DNA from: Roseiflexus sp034432635
GTDB taxonomy: Bacteria; Chloroflexota; Chloroflexia; Chloroflexales; Roseiflexaceae
NCBI GenBank assembly: GCA_034432635.1
Contig: DAOUBK010000045.1
Coordinates: forward strand, 18,216 to 82,215
Length of the DNA stretch: 64,000 nt
Direction of reading: 5' to 3'
The notes beneath the pieces were generated by a model. That model saw only the letters and a program-made list of their open reading frames with translations. It was not told where the DNA came from and made no database searches. Position 1 is the first letter of the stretch. Every line of letters begins with the position of its first letter. Both the position numbers and the translations under genes were made by a program. Shown here in pieces: positions 36,066 to 44,789 of this stretch.

Positions 36066-37040
36066 ATGGCATTCTTCGATCTCTCGTTCGATGAGTTACA
36101 ACGGTACCTTCCCCCGCGTGAGGAACCACCCGATTTCGATGCGTTCTGGCAGACCACGCTCAATGAAGCGTGCGCGTATCCGCTCGATGTGCGTTTTGAA
36201 CCATACGACGCGGGGCTTGCGACGGTTGAGACGTTCGATGTGACCTTTCGTGGCTACGGTGGGCAGCCGATCAAGGGATGGTTGTTGCTGCCGAGTCATC
36301 GCTCCCATCCGCTCCCTGCGGTTGTCGAGTACATTGGATACGGCGGCGGACGCGGCTTCCCGACCGACTGGTTGCTCTGGAGCGCCGCAGGATATGCGCA
36401 CCTGGTGATGGACACACGCGGTCAGGGGAGCGCCTGGCTCAAAGGCGATACGCCCGACCCGGAACCGGAAGGATCAAATCCCCATCATCCTGGCTTTATG
36501 ACGCGCGGTATCGCCAGCCCGTACACGTACTACTACCGGCGGGTCTTCACTGACGCAGTGCGTGCCGTCGAAGCAGCGCGCGCCCATCCTGCAATCGACG
36601 CCGGGCGCATTGCAGTGACCGGTGGTAGCCAGGGAGGTGGAATTGCTCTGGCTATTGCCGGGCTGGTGCACACTATCAGGGCAACAATGCCCGATGTGCC
36701 ATTCCTGTGTCACTACCGTCGCGCCACCGAGATCACCGATGCAAACCCGTATTACGAAATTGCGCGCTACTGCAAGGTGCACCGTGATCAGGTCGAAGCA
36801 GTGTTCCAGACACTGAGCTACTTCGATGGGGTCAATTTCGCCGCGCGCGCTCAGGCGCCGGCGCTCTTCTCGGTGGGATTGATGGACGATGTGTGCCCGC
36901 CATCGACAGTGTATGCTGCATACAACCACTACGACGGACCGAAGCAGATCCGCGTCTACCGTTACAACCAGCACGAAGGCGGCGGCACATTCCAGAACCA
37001 GGAGAAAATCAGATTTCTGCGCACAGTGCTGGAAGGTTGA
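36066..37040 (+). CDS. Acetylxylan esterase/cephalosporin deacetylase-like (CE7) hydrolase
   Basis: 324 aa alpha/beta hydrolase that should remove acetyl groups from sugars or xylo-oligomers. The start at 36066 follows GAGGAGG. Family features: PPDFDAFWQTTL near the N-terminus, VEYIGYGGGRGFP oxyanion region, VMDTRGQGSAW (RGQ motif diagnostic of CE7), GIASPYTYYYRRVFTDAVRA, nucleophile Ser in GGSQGGGIAL, catalytic Asp in GLMDDVCPPST and His in YNQHEGGG. No signal peptide, so intracellular. Monocistronic. Confidence 0.93.
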   Translation: MAFFDLSFDELQRYLPPREEPPDFDAFWQTTLNEACAYPLDVRFEPYDAGLATVETFDVTFRGYGGQPIKGWLLLPSHRSHPLPAVVEYIGYGGGRGFPTDWLLWSAAGYAHLVMDTRGQGSAWLKGDTPDPEPEGSNPHHPGFMTRGIASPYTYYYRRVFTDAVRAVEAARAHPAIDAGRIAVTGGSQGGGIALAIAGLVHTIRATMPDVPFLCHYRRATEITDANPYYEIARYCKVHRDQVEAVFQTLSYFDGVNFAARAQAPALFSVGLMDDVCPPSTVYAAYNHYDGPKQIRVYRYNQHEGGGTFQNQEKIRFLRTVLEG

Positions 37041-37548
37041 CGGCTCGCTCTACGCGGATCGATCAGTGTGAACGAAGTTAGAACCTCACACATCGAACCT
37101 TACAGGGCGAGGCGCGGGTGGGGGGCGGTGGCACGGTGTGATATCAAATCTGGTAGAACGCGATGCGCCGCACACCAGTGCTCGTTCCCGATCTGTACTG
37201 TTTGCTCCAGAGCAGGGATGTCCCGCTGTCGAGGGATTGCTCTGGAGCAAGGATGTTCCGTTCTCGTAGGGTTGCTCTGGAGCGAGGGCGGGACGCTCTC
37301 GTGGCGATCAAGAGCATAATGAGTTTTGGCCTACGACCATTCGGCGCGCCTACCTTCCCACATGAGCCAGGCACAGGCACGCTCGGCAACTGCAATGTTT
37401 GTGGGTCTATTCTCTACCCAACACCTGGAATGTTCGGCATACCAGACAACACGTTCGTGACAGGTCACATCACTGCATAGGGAATGGACACTGTTCCAGA
37501 GCGCTATAATGCAATTACTCGTTGTAGCAGCGCCTGCTTCTCCGCTGC
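37041..37548. other. Gene-free spacer between esterase and ABC ATPase genes
   Basis: Apart from the 35-bp repeats no gene is convincing. A plus-strand TATAAT at 37505-37510 points into the 3' end of the minus-strand ATPase gene and has no standard -35. Confidence 0.45.
37202..37306. repeat. Three tandem 35-bp repeats
   Basis: Units at 37202-37236, 37237-37271 and 37272-37306 all start TTGCTC and carry a GCTCyrGAGC small palindrome at the same place. Units two and three share TTGCTCTGGAGC and CTCTCGT/TTCTCGT. Minisatellite-like, in a gene-free spacer. Confidence 0.8.
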
Positions 37549-38607
37549 TCAGGTCGCTGTTTCGTTGCAATCGCACGGAAACGCGACTGCTTCGCCGTGA
37601 ACCCTGACGACGACCCGCACGCCAGGCGCGATGTCGGTGCGCGGACCGGTGCGCGCCTGAATAAGCGAGCCATCGCACATACGAATACCGATGAGTTGAT
37701 CGTGCCCGAAGAAAACGATCTCTTCGATCAGTCCGCAACCGGTCGCATCGGGATGCAGATCGAGCGCTTCAGGGCGCACCATGACTTCCACTGATCCGTC
37801 ACGCGGGGTTGCGAGTGCAACCATTCCGAGCACGCATTCGGCGCACTGCCCACAGGCGCGTCCGGGTACAAAATTTGCTTCCCCGACGAATGTTGCCACG
37901 GCACGCGTCGCCGGGCGCAGGTAAATCTCGTGCGGTGCACCGATCTGCTCAATTCTGCCGTGCCGCATCACTGCAACCATATCGGCGATGCTGAACGCCT
38001 CTTCCTGATCGTGCGTGACGAACACAGCAGTGGCGCCCGACTGCCGCAGAATGCGACGCACCTCCTCGCGCGTCGCTTTACGCAGCACCGCATCGAGATT
38101 GGAAAATGGCTCATCGAGCAAAATAACCTGGGGATTGGGCGCCAGGGCGCGCGCCAGTGCAACGCGCTGTTGCTGCCCACCGGATAACTGATGCGGATAG
38201 CGATCGGCAAAATCTTCGAGACCTGCCAGCGCCAGCAGTTCGGCGACCCGCGCTGCACGCTCACGCGGTGGACGACTGTTCAGACCGAACGCGATATTGT
38301 CGCGCACCGAGAGGTGTGGAAAGAGTGCGTAATCCTGGAAGACCATGCCGACGCTGCGACGCTCTGGCGGCACCCAGGCCCCACCTCCGGCAACACGCCT
38401 GCCGTCCAGGTAGATCTCACCATCGTCCGGCGTTTCGAGACCGGCAATCAGACGGAGAGTGGTGGTTTTGCCGCACCCGCTCGGTCCAAGCAACGCCAGC
38501 AGTATGCCACGCGGCGCCCGCAGCGATATGTGTTGAACCGCCGGTGTAGTGCGATTGAACCACTTGCTGACTGCACGTAACTCGATGGCATCTTCTCGAA
38601 TACTCAT
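37549..38607 (-). CDS. ABC ATPase of the Fe3+/polyamine (FbpC/PotA) type
   Basis: 352 aa. ATG 38607 (MSIREDAIEL) is chosen over 38646. Walker A GPSGCGKTT, Q-loop VFQDYALFPHLSV, signature LSGGQQQR, Walker B VILLDEP and H-loop FVTHDQEEAFS are intact. A TOBE-like C-terminal domain follows (VEVMVRPEALDLHPDATGCG). Between the two lies a CGQCAEC cluster, where Cys residues are spaced C-x2-C-x2-C. No permease or binding protein is directly linked; the nearest importer (40485-44789) has its own ATPase. It may serve distant permeases or that importer. Confidence 0.88.
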   Translation of the reverse strand: MSIREDAIELRAVSKWFNRTTPAVQHISLRAPRGILLALLGPSGCGKTTTLRLIAGLETPDDGEIYLDGRRVAGGGAWVPPERRSVGMVFQDYALFPHLSVRDNIAFGLNSRPPRERAARVAELLALAGLEDFADRYPHQLSGGQQQRVALARALAPNPQVILLDEPFSNLDAVLRKATREEVRRILRQSGATAVFVTHDQEEAFSIADMVAVMRHGRIEQIGAPHEIYLRPATRAVATFVGEANFVPGRACGQCAECVLGMVALATPRDGSVEVMVRPEALDLHPDATGCGLIEEIVFFGHDQLIGIRMCDGSLIQARTGPRTDIAPGVRVVVRVHGEAVAFPCDCNETAT

Positions 38608-38676
38608 AACGCAATTAAGTATACGCTTATATTCACATTTTGTCAATTAAAAACCGCGAAAACAGTCCGACCACTC

Positions 38677-40212
38677 CTATGCACCATATCCCAGTTCCGC
38701 CAGCGCGCGTCGCGCCTCCGTCGCTTCGTCCCACGGTACAGGCGTCGTTCCGTAGATGATGCTTTTCTCGTGACCTTTGCCGAGGAGCAGTACAATGTCA
38801 CCAGGGCGCGCATACGCGAACGCGGTGCGAATAGCCAGAGCACGATCCGGAATACACAGACAGGTTTCGCCGATCCGCTTACCTGCTGCTACGGCGCCAG
38901 CGGCGATTTCGGCGATGATCGCATCGCGGTCTTCGAGGCGCGGATCTTCGTCGGTCACAATGACGAGTTCGCAAAAGCGACCGGCGATCTCGCCCTGCAA
39001 TGGGCGCTTGGCGCGATCACGCTCCCCGGCGCTGCCAAAGACAGCGATCACCCGTCCTTCGGTGAGTGGACGCACAATGCGGAACAGTTTCTCGAATGCG
39101 CCCGGCGTATGCGCATAATCGACCAGCACCGTAAACGGTTGACCTGCCTCAATCCGCTCCATACGCCCCCGCACACCCGGCGCCTGCTCCAACGCTGCGA
39201 GACAGCGTTCGAGCGGCACACCCTCGGCGCAGGCGACGGTTAATGCCGCCAGTGCATTCCAGACATTGAAGTCACCGGTCAGTTGCAATCGGGCATCGGC
39301 AGCGCCCCATGGCGTGGTCACGCGAAAGCGCAGCCCGTGGCGGGTCGAACGTACATCCTCTGCGCGTACATCAGCATGGGCGTGAACTGCGTATGTCAAA
39401 CGTTCTGCGTATACCGGCGCTGCATCGAGGAACATGCGATGGTGGGGATCATCGGCGTTCACAACCGCGATCTTGCGCTGCTTGGACGGCGCAGCGGCAT
39501 CGTTGCACTCCGCCAGCACCTCGAACAGACGTGCTTTGTCGCGGCGGTACTGCTCGACCGTGCCGTGAAAATCGAGATGCTCCTGTGTCACATTCGTGAA
39601 CACTGCGACATCGAATGCACTTCCGGCAAGGCGGTTCCAGCGCGCCGAAAGCGCGTGCGATGTCGCTTCGATGACCGCATGGGTGCACCCTGCATCTGCC
39701 ATATCCCGAAGCAACGCCTGAACTTCGGGCGCTTCCGGCGTGCTCTGGCGTAAGTCGTTGCTCCACGTGCGTCCGCCAATTTTGAAGTCAACCGTACCCA
39801 TCAAACCGGTGACTGCACCCCCGGCTTCGAGCGCCACGCTGGTCAGAAATGTCGTGGTGGTCTTCCCATCGGTGCCGGTCACGCCAACCACCCGCATCTG
39901 CCGACCGGGATGCCCGTAGAAGGCGGCTGCAAGTGGCGCCAGAGCAACGCGCGCATTCGACACACGCAACGCCGGAACCGGCACACGACCATCCCATGCC
40001 GGGTCTTCGTACACCACCGCCGCCGCGCCACGTTCAAGCGCCTGCGGAATGTAGGCATGCCCATCGGTATGAAAGCCGCGATACGCAACAAACAATGCTC
40101 CGGTGGTCACAGCGCGCGAGTCATAGACCACACCGGTAATCTCAGGGTTGGCGGGTGGCATGTGCGCAGGTCCGCCCAGATGCTTCAACATCTCGTGAAG
40201 ACGCATACTCAT
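38677..40212 (-). CDS. murE: MurE, UDP-MurNAc-tripeptide ligase
   Basis: 511 aa cytoplasmic ligase adding the third amino acid to UDP-MurNAc-L-Ala-D-Glu. The N-terminal domain has VVYDSRAVTTGALFVAYRG, the ATP loop is VTGTDGKTTT (111-120), the substrate region contains LRQSTPEAPEVQ and EATSHAL, and NVTQEHLDFHGTVEQY is typical of MurE. The C-terminal domain carries IAVFGSAGERDRAKRP. The amino-acid recognition motif reads VTDEDPRLED where DAP-specific enzymes usually have DNPR. Chloroflexus peptidoglycan is reported to hold ornithine at this position, so the acceptor cannot be assumed to be diaminopimelate. No other mur gene is adjacent. Confidence 0.94.
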   Translation of the reverse strand: MSMRLHEMLKHLGGPAHMPPANPEITGVVYDSRAVTTGALFVAYRGFHTDGHAYIPQALERGAAAVVYEDPAWDGRVPVPALRVSNARVALAPLAAAFYGHPGRQMRVVGVTGTDGKTTTTFLTSVALEAGGAVTGLMGTVDFKIGGRTWSNDLRQSTPEAPEVQALLRDMADAGCTHAVIEATSHALSARWNRLAGSAFDVAVFTNVTQEHLDFHGTVEQYRRDKARLFEVLAECNDAAAPSKQRKIAVVNADDPHHRMFLDAAPVYAERLTYAVHAHADVRAEDVRSTRHGLRFRVTTPWGAADARLQLTGDFNVWNALAALTVACAEGVPLERCLAALEQAPGVRGRMERIEAGQPFTVLVDYAHTPGAFEKLFRIVRPLTEGRVIAVFGSAGERDRAKRPLQGEIAGRFCELVIVTDEDPRLEDRDAIIAEIAAGAVAAGKRIGETCLCIPDRALAIRTAFAYARPGDIVLLLGKGHEKSIIYGTTPVPWDEATEARRALAELGYGA

Positions 40213-40484
40213 GGTTTCCGGGCCTTTCTTTCAGCGCGCCGAAGTATAGAAGGCACACGCGGGATTGTCAATCGCGCAACGTTGTAACGAGCGACCGGAG
40301 GGCTTAACGCATTCTTTACACTGGCATTACGCAGTCTTCACGTTTGTTCCATAATATCTGACACGTTCATTGCACGTGATCGACGCAAGGTCCGCATCGT
40401 CCGGAACGCATCGTCCGGGTGTGCTCCGCCGTGCAGTGTACTGTACAGATGCCCTCACATGTGAGAAGAGAGGAGAGAGGAGAC

Positions 40485-41717
40485 ATGAGCGCTCAACGCA
40501 ACGACCGGCGCTGGTCGCGCCGGGCATTTCTGCGTGTCGCTATGGGCGCCGGTGCAGGCGCTATTCTCGCTGCATGCGGTCAGGCAACGACCACTGCGCC
40601 AACCGCCCCTGCCGCAACCACTGCTTCGGCTGAGGCGACAGCCCCGGCACAACTGCCGCCGCCACCGCCGCCCGGTCCACTGACCGCTGCCGATGCCAGC
40701 GGGATGGAAAAATTGATCGAACTGGCACGTGCTGAAGGTAACCTCTCAACCATCGCCCTGCCGGACGATTGGGCGAACTACGGCGAGATGAAGCAGAAAT
40801 TCCTCGAAAAGTACCCGTTCATCAAACACGAAGACCTGAACCCCGACGCCAGTTCGGCGCAGGAGATCGAAGCGATCAAAGCCAATGCCGGCAGCAAGGG
40901 ACCACAGGCGCCTGATGTGATCGACATTGGCTTTACCTGGGGCAATACTGCCAAACAGGAGGGTCTCCTCCAACCGTACAAGGTCGAGAAGTGGGACGAG
41001 ATACCCGCTGCACTGAAAGACCCCGAGGGGTTCTGGTATGCCGACTATTACGGCGTGATGGCGTTCGAGGTGAATACGCAGGTGGTCAAGAACATCCCAC
41101 AGGACTGGTCGGACCTGTTAAAGCCGGAGTACAAGGGGCAGATTGCGCTTGCAGGCGATCCGACCGGTTCCGGACAGGCGATCAACGCAGTCTGGGCTGC
41201 GGCGCTCGGCAATGGCAGTTCGCTCGATGATCCGATGCCTGGCCTGGAGTTCTTCAAGCAACTGAACGAGATGGGCAACCTGCTGCCGGTGGTTGCCAAA
41301 CCGGCAACCATCGCCAAGGGCGAGACGCCAATCGCGCTGCGTTGGGACTACAATGCGCTGGCAAACCGCGACCAGAATGCCGGCAATATCGACATCGCCG
41401 TGGTGGTGCCGAAGAGTGGCTCGCTGGCAGGCGTGTACGTGCAGGCGATCAGCGCCTATGCGCCGCGCCCGTATGCTGCGCGCCTGTGGATGGAGTTTCT
41501 CTACTCCGACGAAGGGCAGTTGATCTGGCTTAAGGGGTATGCAACACCGGCACGGTTCGAGGCAATGCGCAAGGCAGGTCTCATTCCGCAGGATTTGCTC
41601 GCCAGACTGCCGAAAACCGATGCACCCGTCGCTTTCCCGACGGGCGATCAGATCAATGCCGCGTTCGACAAGATCAAGAGCGGCTGGCCCACTGTCGTCG
41701 GCGCGACAGTGCAGTAA
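40485..41717 (+). CDS. ABC substrate-binding lipoprotein (Fe3+/polyamine type)
   Basis: 410 aa receptor of the importer that follows. The start at 40485 has AGAGGAG upstream. The N-terminus combines a twin-arginine motif (SRRAFLRVA, 11-19) with a lipobox ILAAC (Cys31), so a folded, perhaps cofactor- or metal-bound lipoprotein may be exported by Tat. A Pro/Thr/Ala spacer precedes the type II binding-protein fold (LIELARAEGNLSTIALPDDW; GFWYADYYGVMAFEVNTQVV; DWSDLLKPEYKGQIALAGDP). Ligand uncertain: ferric iron, polyamine or phosphonate receptors share the pattern. About 240 bp without a gene lie before the first permease gene. Confidence 0.88.
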   Translation: MSAQRNDRRWSRRAFLRVAMGAGAGAILAACGQATTTAPTAPAATTASAEATAPAQLPPPPPPGPLTAADASGMEKLIELARAEGNLSTIALPDDWANYGEMKQKFLEKYPFIKHEDLNPDASSAQEIEAIKANAGSKGPQAPDVIDIGFTWGNTAKQEGLLQPYKVEKWDEIPAALKDPEGFWYADYYGVMAFEVNTQVVKNIPQDWSDLLKPEYKGQIALAGDPTGSGQAINAVWAAALGNGSSLDDPMPGLEFFKQLNEMGNLLPVVAKPATIAKGETPIALRWDYNALANRDQNAGNIDIAVVVPKSGSLAGVYVQAISAYAPRPYAARLWMEFLYSDEGQLIWLKGYATPARFEAMRKAGLIPQDLLARLPKTDAPVAFPTGDQINAAFDKIKSGWPTVVGATVQ

Positions 41718-41957
41718 TCCGCAGAGGGGGTCTGTGCGCAACGCCGGCGGCATTGAAGCAATCCTCAAAAGCAGCAGACGATTCGCTTGCCGTGGCGTGC
41801 CTCAGGCATTACCTCAAGGTACAGGAAGTGTATCTCGCAGGGTGAACACACACGCATGGCTGGAACAGATCGCATTCAATTCCAGCCATGCTGACGGATC
41901 AGGGATACCGGATTGCCTGATCATCATTGCCGGGAAACGGTTGCAACAAGGTTGTCA

Positions 41958-42854
41958 ATGGCGCCTCTGACGCAGACAAAAACAAATCAGTCAACCTTAA
42001 CGCGCCGGTCTTTTTCGTGGACGTGGGCCGGAGTGGCGCCTTTCTTTTTGTTTGTCGCCGCTTTTCTCATCTGGCCCACCCTGTCGATCATCGGACAGAG
42101 TTTTCTCGACCAGGAACGGCGTCTGACGCTACAAAACATTCTCGAACTGGGGCGACCGTTCATAGTTTCTTCGTATGTCTATAGTGTGCAACTCAGCGCG
42201 GTAACTGCTATCGGCGGCGGTTTGCTCGGCGGCTTGCTGGCGTATGCGATCACCATTGGTGGGTTACCGCGCCCGTTGCGTGATGCAGTCATCAGTTTCT
42301 CTGGCGTCGCCTCGAACTTTGCCGGCGTGCCGCTGGCGTTTGCCTTCATCGCAACACTTGGACAGCTGGGGGTCGTGACCCAGTGGTTGCGTTCGGTTGG
42401 CATCAGTCTGTATCCCGCATTCAGTCTCTACAGTTTTTGGGGTTTGTGCATCGTCTATATCTATTTCCAGATTCCGCTCATGGTGTTGATTATGGCGCCG
42501 GCATTCGAGGGCATGCGGCGCGAGTGGCGTGAGGCTGCCGAAAGCCTGGGTGCGAACGGATGGCAGTACTGGCGCTATGTCGGGTTGCCGATCCTGCTTC
42601 CCTCGATCCTCGGAACGACGGTGCTTCTGTTCGGCAATGCGTTTGGCGCACACGCCACTGCCTTTCAGTTGACCGGCGGCGGCAGTCAGGGAAATGTCGT
42701 CACCATCCTGATTGGTGCGCAGATCAGCAGCGATGCGCTCGCCAACCCCGGTCTCGGCAACGCGCTTGCACTCGGCATGATCGTCATTATGGGCATTAGT
42801 ATTGGACTCTCTACTTGGCTTCAGCGCCGCTCTGCGCGCTGGCTGCGTTCGTAA
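41958..42854 (+). CDS. ABC permease (PotB/FbpB type)
   Basis: 298 aa inner-membrane permease. Start 41958 (MAPLTQTKTNQS) has AAGG nearby. Six hydrophobic segments and the EAA coupling loop EAAESLGANGWQYWRYVGLP are visible near residues 196-215. It is followed after 4 bp by the second permease gene, suggesting coupled translation. Confidence 0.9.
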   Translation: MAPLTQTKTNQSTLTRRSFSWTWAGVAPFFLFVAAFLIWPTLSIIGQSFLDQERRLTLQNILELGRPFIVSSYVYSVQLSAVTAIGGGLLGGLLAYAITIGGLPRPLRDAVISFSGVASNFAGVPLAFAFIATLGQLGVVTQWLRSVGISLYPAFSLYSFWGLCIVYIYFQIPLMVLIMAPAFEGMRREWREAAESLGANGWQYWRYVGLPILLPSILGTTVLLFGNAFGAHATAFQLTGGGSQGNVVTILIGAQISSDALANPGLGNALALGMIVIMGISIGLSTWLQRRSARWLRS

Positions 42855-42858
42855 CACC

Positions 42859-43638
42859 ATGTTGAAACGTTTCTGGCCCTGGTTCTGGTTTCTGGTTGGC
42901 GCAGCCTACTTTCTCGTGCCGCTGTATGCCACCTTCGATTTCTCGCTGCGCGCCCGCCGCGGCGAGTTGAGTTTCGCCGCGTATACCGGTGTGCTGAACG
43001 ATATCAGGTTCGTCGAAAGTTTTATGTTCTCGCTCCGGACAGCGCTGGCGACGATTGTGATTAGCGCAATTGTGATTGTACCGACGGCGTACTGGGTGCA
43101 ACTGCGCCTGCCGCGCCTGCGCCCGGTGGTCGAGTTCTTTACGCTGCTGCCGTTCGTTGTACCGGCGGTTGTGCTGGTCTTCAGCCTGGCGCGCACCTAC
43201 AGCCGCACTCCGCTTACCGATAGCCGGGAAGGATTGTGGGTGCTCCTCGTTGGCTCGTATGTCGTTCTGTCCTTTCCGTACATGTATCGGGCAGTGGATA
43301 CCGGATTGCGTTCGATCAACATCCACGATCTGACCGAAGCGGCGCAGAGCCTGGGCGCCGGATGGTTCACCATCCTGACGCGGGTGATCTTTCCGAACGT
43401 CTACGTTGCATTGCTCAGCGGTGCATTCATTACATTTGCGATTGTCATGGGCGAGTTCACCATTGCCGCACTGCTCGCACAACCGGCATTCGGTCCGTAC
43501 ATGAACCGTCTTGCCAGCAGCAAGGTCTACGAACCGTCGGCACTGGCGATTATCAGTTTTGCACTGACGTGGGCGGCAATCGCTGCGATCCAGTGGTTTG
43601 GTCAGGGTGCGCAGGCGCGGGTAGCCGGGCCGCGCTAG
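42859..43638 (+). CDS. ABC permease (PotC/FbpB type)
   Basis: 259 aa inner-membrane permease. It starts at ATG 42859 and has the coupling loop EAAQSLGAGWFTILTRVIFP and a conserved FPYMYRAVDTGLRSI. It forms a heterodimer with the 41958 permease; the ATPase gene begins 26 bp downstream. Confidence 0.9.
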   Translation: MLKRFWPWFWFLVGAAYFLVPLYATFDFSLRARRGELSFAAYTGVLNDIRFVESFMFSLRTALATIVISAIVIVPTAYWVQLRLPRLRPVVEFFTLLPFVVPAVVLVFSLARTYSRTPLTDSREGLWVLLVGSYVVLSFPYMYRAVDTGLRSINIHDLTEAAQSLGAGWFTILTRVIFPNVYVALLSGAFITFAIVMGEFTIAALLAQPAFGPYMNRLASSKVYEPSALAIISFALTWAAIAAIQWFGQGAQARVAGPR

Positions 43639-43664
43639 CGACGCGCTCTTCGATTGGGGGACGT

Positions 43665-44789
43665 ATGGCATTTCTCGACATCGTTCATGTCCATAAGCGT
43701 TTCGGAGCGACCATTGCCGTCGAAGACTTCACCCTGGTAGTCGAGCAGGGTGAGTTCGTTTCATTCCTGGGACCGTCGGGGTGCGGCAAGACGACAACGC
43801 TGCGCATGGTAGCGGGGTTTGAAAAGCCAACGTCGGGGCGGATCGTCATCGACGGCGTCGATATGACCGATATGCCTCCCAACCGACGCAACATTGGCAT
43901 GGTCTTTCAGTCATATGCGCTCTTTCCGAATATGACCGTCACCGATAACATCAGTTTCGGGTTGCGGATCGCGCGTCGTCCGGCACACGAAATCCGTGCG
44001 CGGGTCGAGGAACTGTTGCGCATCATTCATATGCCCGATTTTGGGCGGCGCTATCCGTATCAGTTATCCGGCGGGCAGCAGCAGCGAGTCGCGCTGGCGC
44101 GCGCACTGGCGATTCAACCCAAACTGCTCTTACTCGATGAGCCACTCTCGGCGCTCGATGCCAAAATACGCGCCTCACTCCGCCAGGAGATCCGTGACAT
44201 TCAACGACAACTCGGTATCACCACCATTTACGTCACCCACGATCAGGAAGAGGCGATGACTCTGTCTGACCGGATTGTGGTGATGAGTCGCGGGAAGATC
44301 GAGCAGATCGGTACACCCTTCGAGGTGTACAACTTTCCCGCAACTCGCTTCGTCGCATCGTTCGTCGGTACACTCAACCAGATCGATGCGACCGTCGTCG
44401 ATGCCGCGCTCGGACTGCTGGCAGTCGAGGGTCAGCAGTTTCGCATTGCACGTCCCCTGCCGCAGTATCGCGCCGGTGATACGGTGAACATTGCCATCCG
44501 TCCGGAGTTGATTGCGCTCGAAGGACCGCTCACCAATGCGATGAACCGGTTGAGCGGCGTAGTCGAAGATGTCACTTTTCTCGGCTCGATTGTACGGGTA
44601 CGCCTGTGCCTGGCAGCCAACCGGTTGTCGATGGACATCTTCAATAACCCGCATCTGCGACCGCCGCAACCAGGGGAGACGATCACAGTGTATTTCGCTC
44701 CCGAAGCCTGCCTCGCACCGGATGACGACATACCGCTCAAGGCGTCGGATGCTCAACCATTATCGGCAAGCACTGCGGAAGCCGCATGA
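43665..44789 (+). CDS. ABC ATPase of the Fe3+/polyamine importer
   Basis: 374 aa. ATG 43665 (MAFLDIVHVHKRFG). Walker A GPSGCGKTT, Q-loop VFQSYALFPNMTV, signature LSGGQQQR, Walker B LLLLDEP and H-loop YVTHDQEEAMT are intact; a TOBE-type C-terminal domain follows (VNIAIRPELIALEGPLTNAM; VEDVTFLGSIVRVRLCLA). It closes the SBP-permease-permease-ATPase operon. Its last 37 bp overlap the 3' end of the convergent oxidoreductase gene. Confidence 0.93.
   Translation: MAFLDIVHVHKRFGATIAVEDFTLVVEQGEFVSFLGPSGCGKTTTLRMVAGFEKPTSGRIVIDGVDMTDMPPNRRNIGMVFQSYALFPNMTVTDNISFGLRIARRPAHEIRARVEELLRIIHMPDFGRRYPYQLSGGQQQRVALARALAIQPKLLLLDEPLSALDAKIRASLRQEIRDIQRQLGITTIYVTHDQEEAMTLSDRIVVMSRGKIEQIGTPFEVYNFPATRFVASFVGTLNQIDATVVDAALGLLAVEGQQFRIARPLPQYRAGDTVNIAIRPELIALEGPLTNAMNRLSGVVEDVTFLGSIVRVRLCLAANRLSMDIFNNPHLRPPQPGETITVYFAPEACLAPDDDIPLKASDAQPLSASTAEAA

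Noticed and set aside
37202..37306. CRISPR array
   Set aside because: Units are directly adjacent with no spacers between them and diverge from each other.
37331..37548. Possible gene-end fragment in the minus frame WYAEHSRCWVENRPTNIAV
   Set aside because: No family recognised and no supporting start; could be chance in a repeat-bearing spacer.
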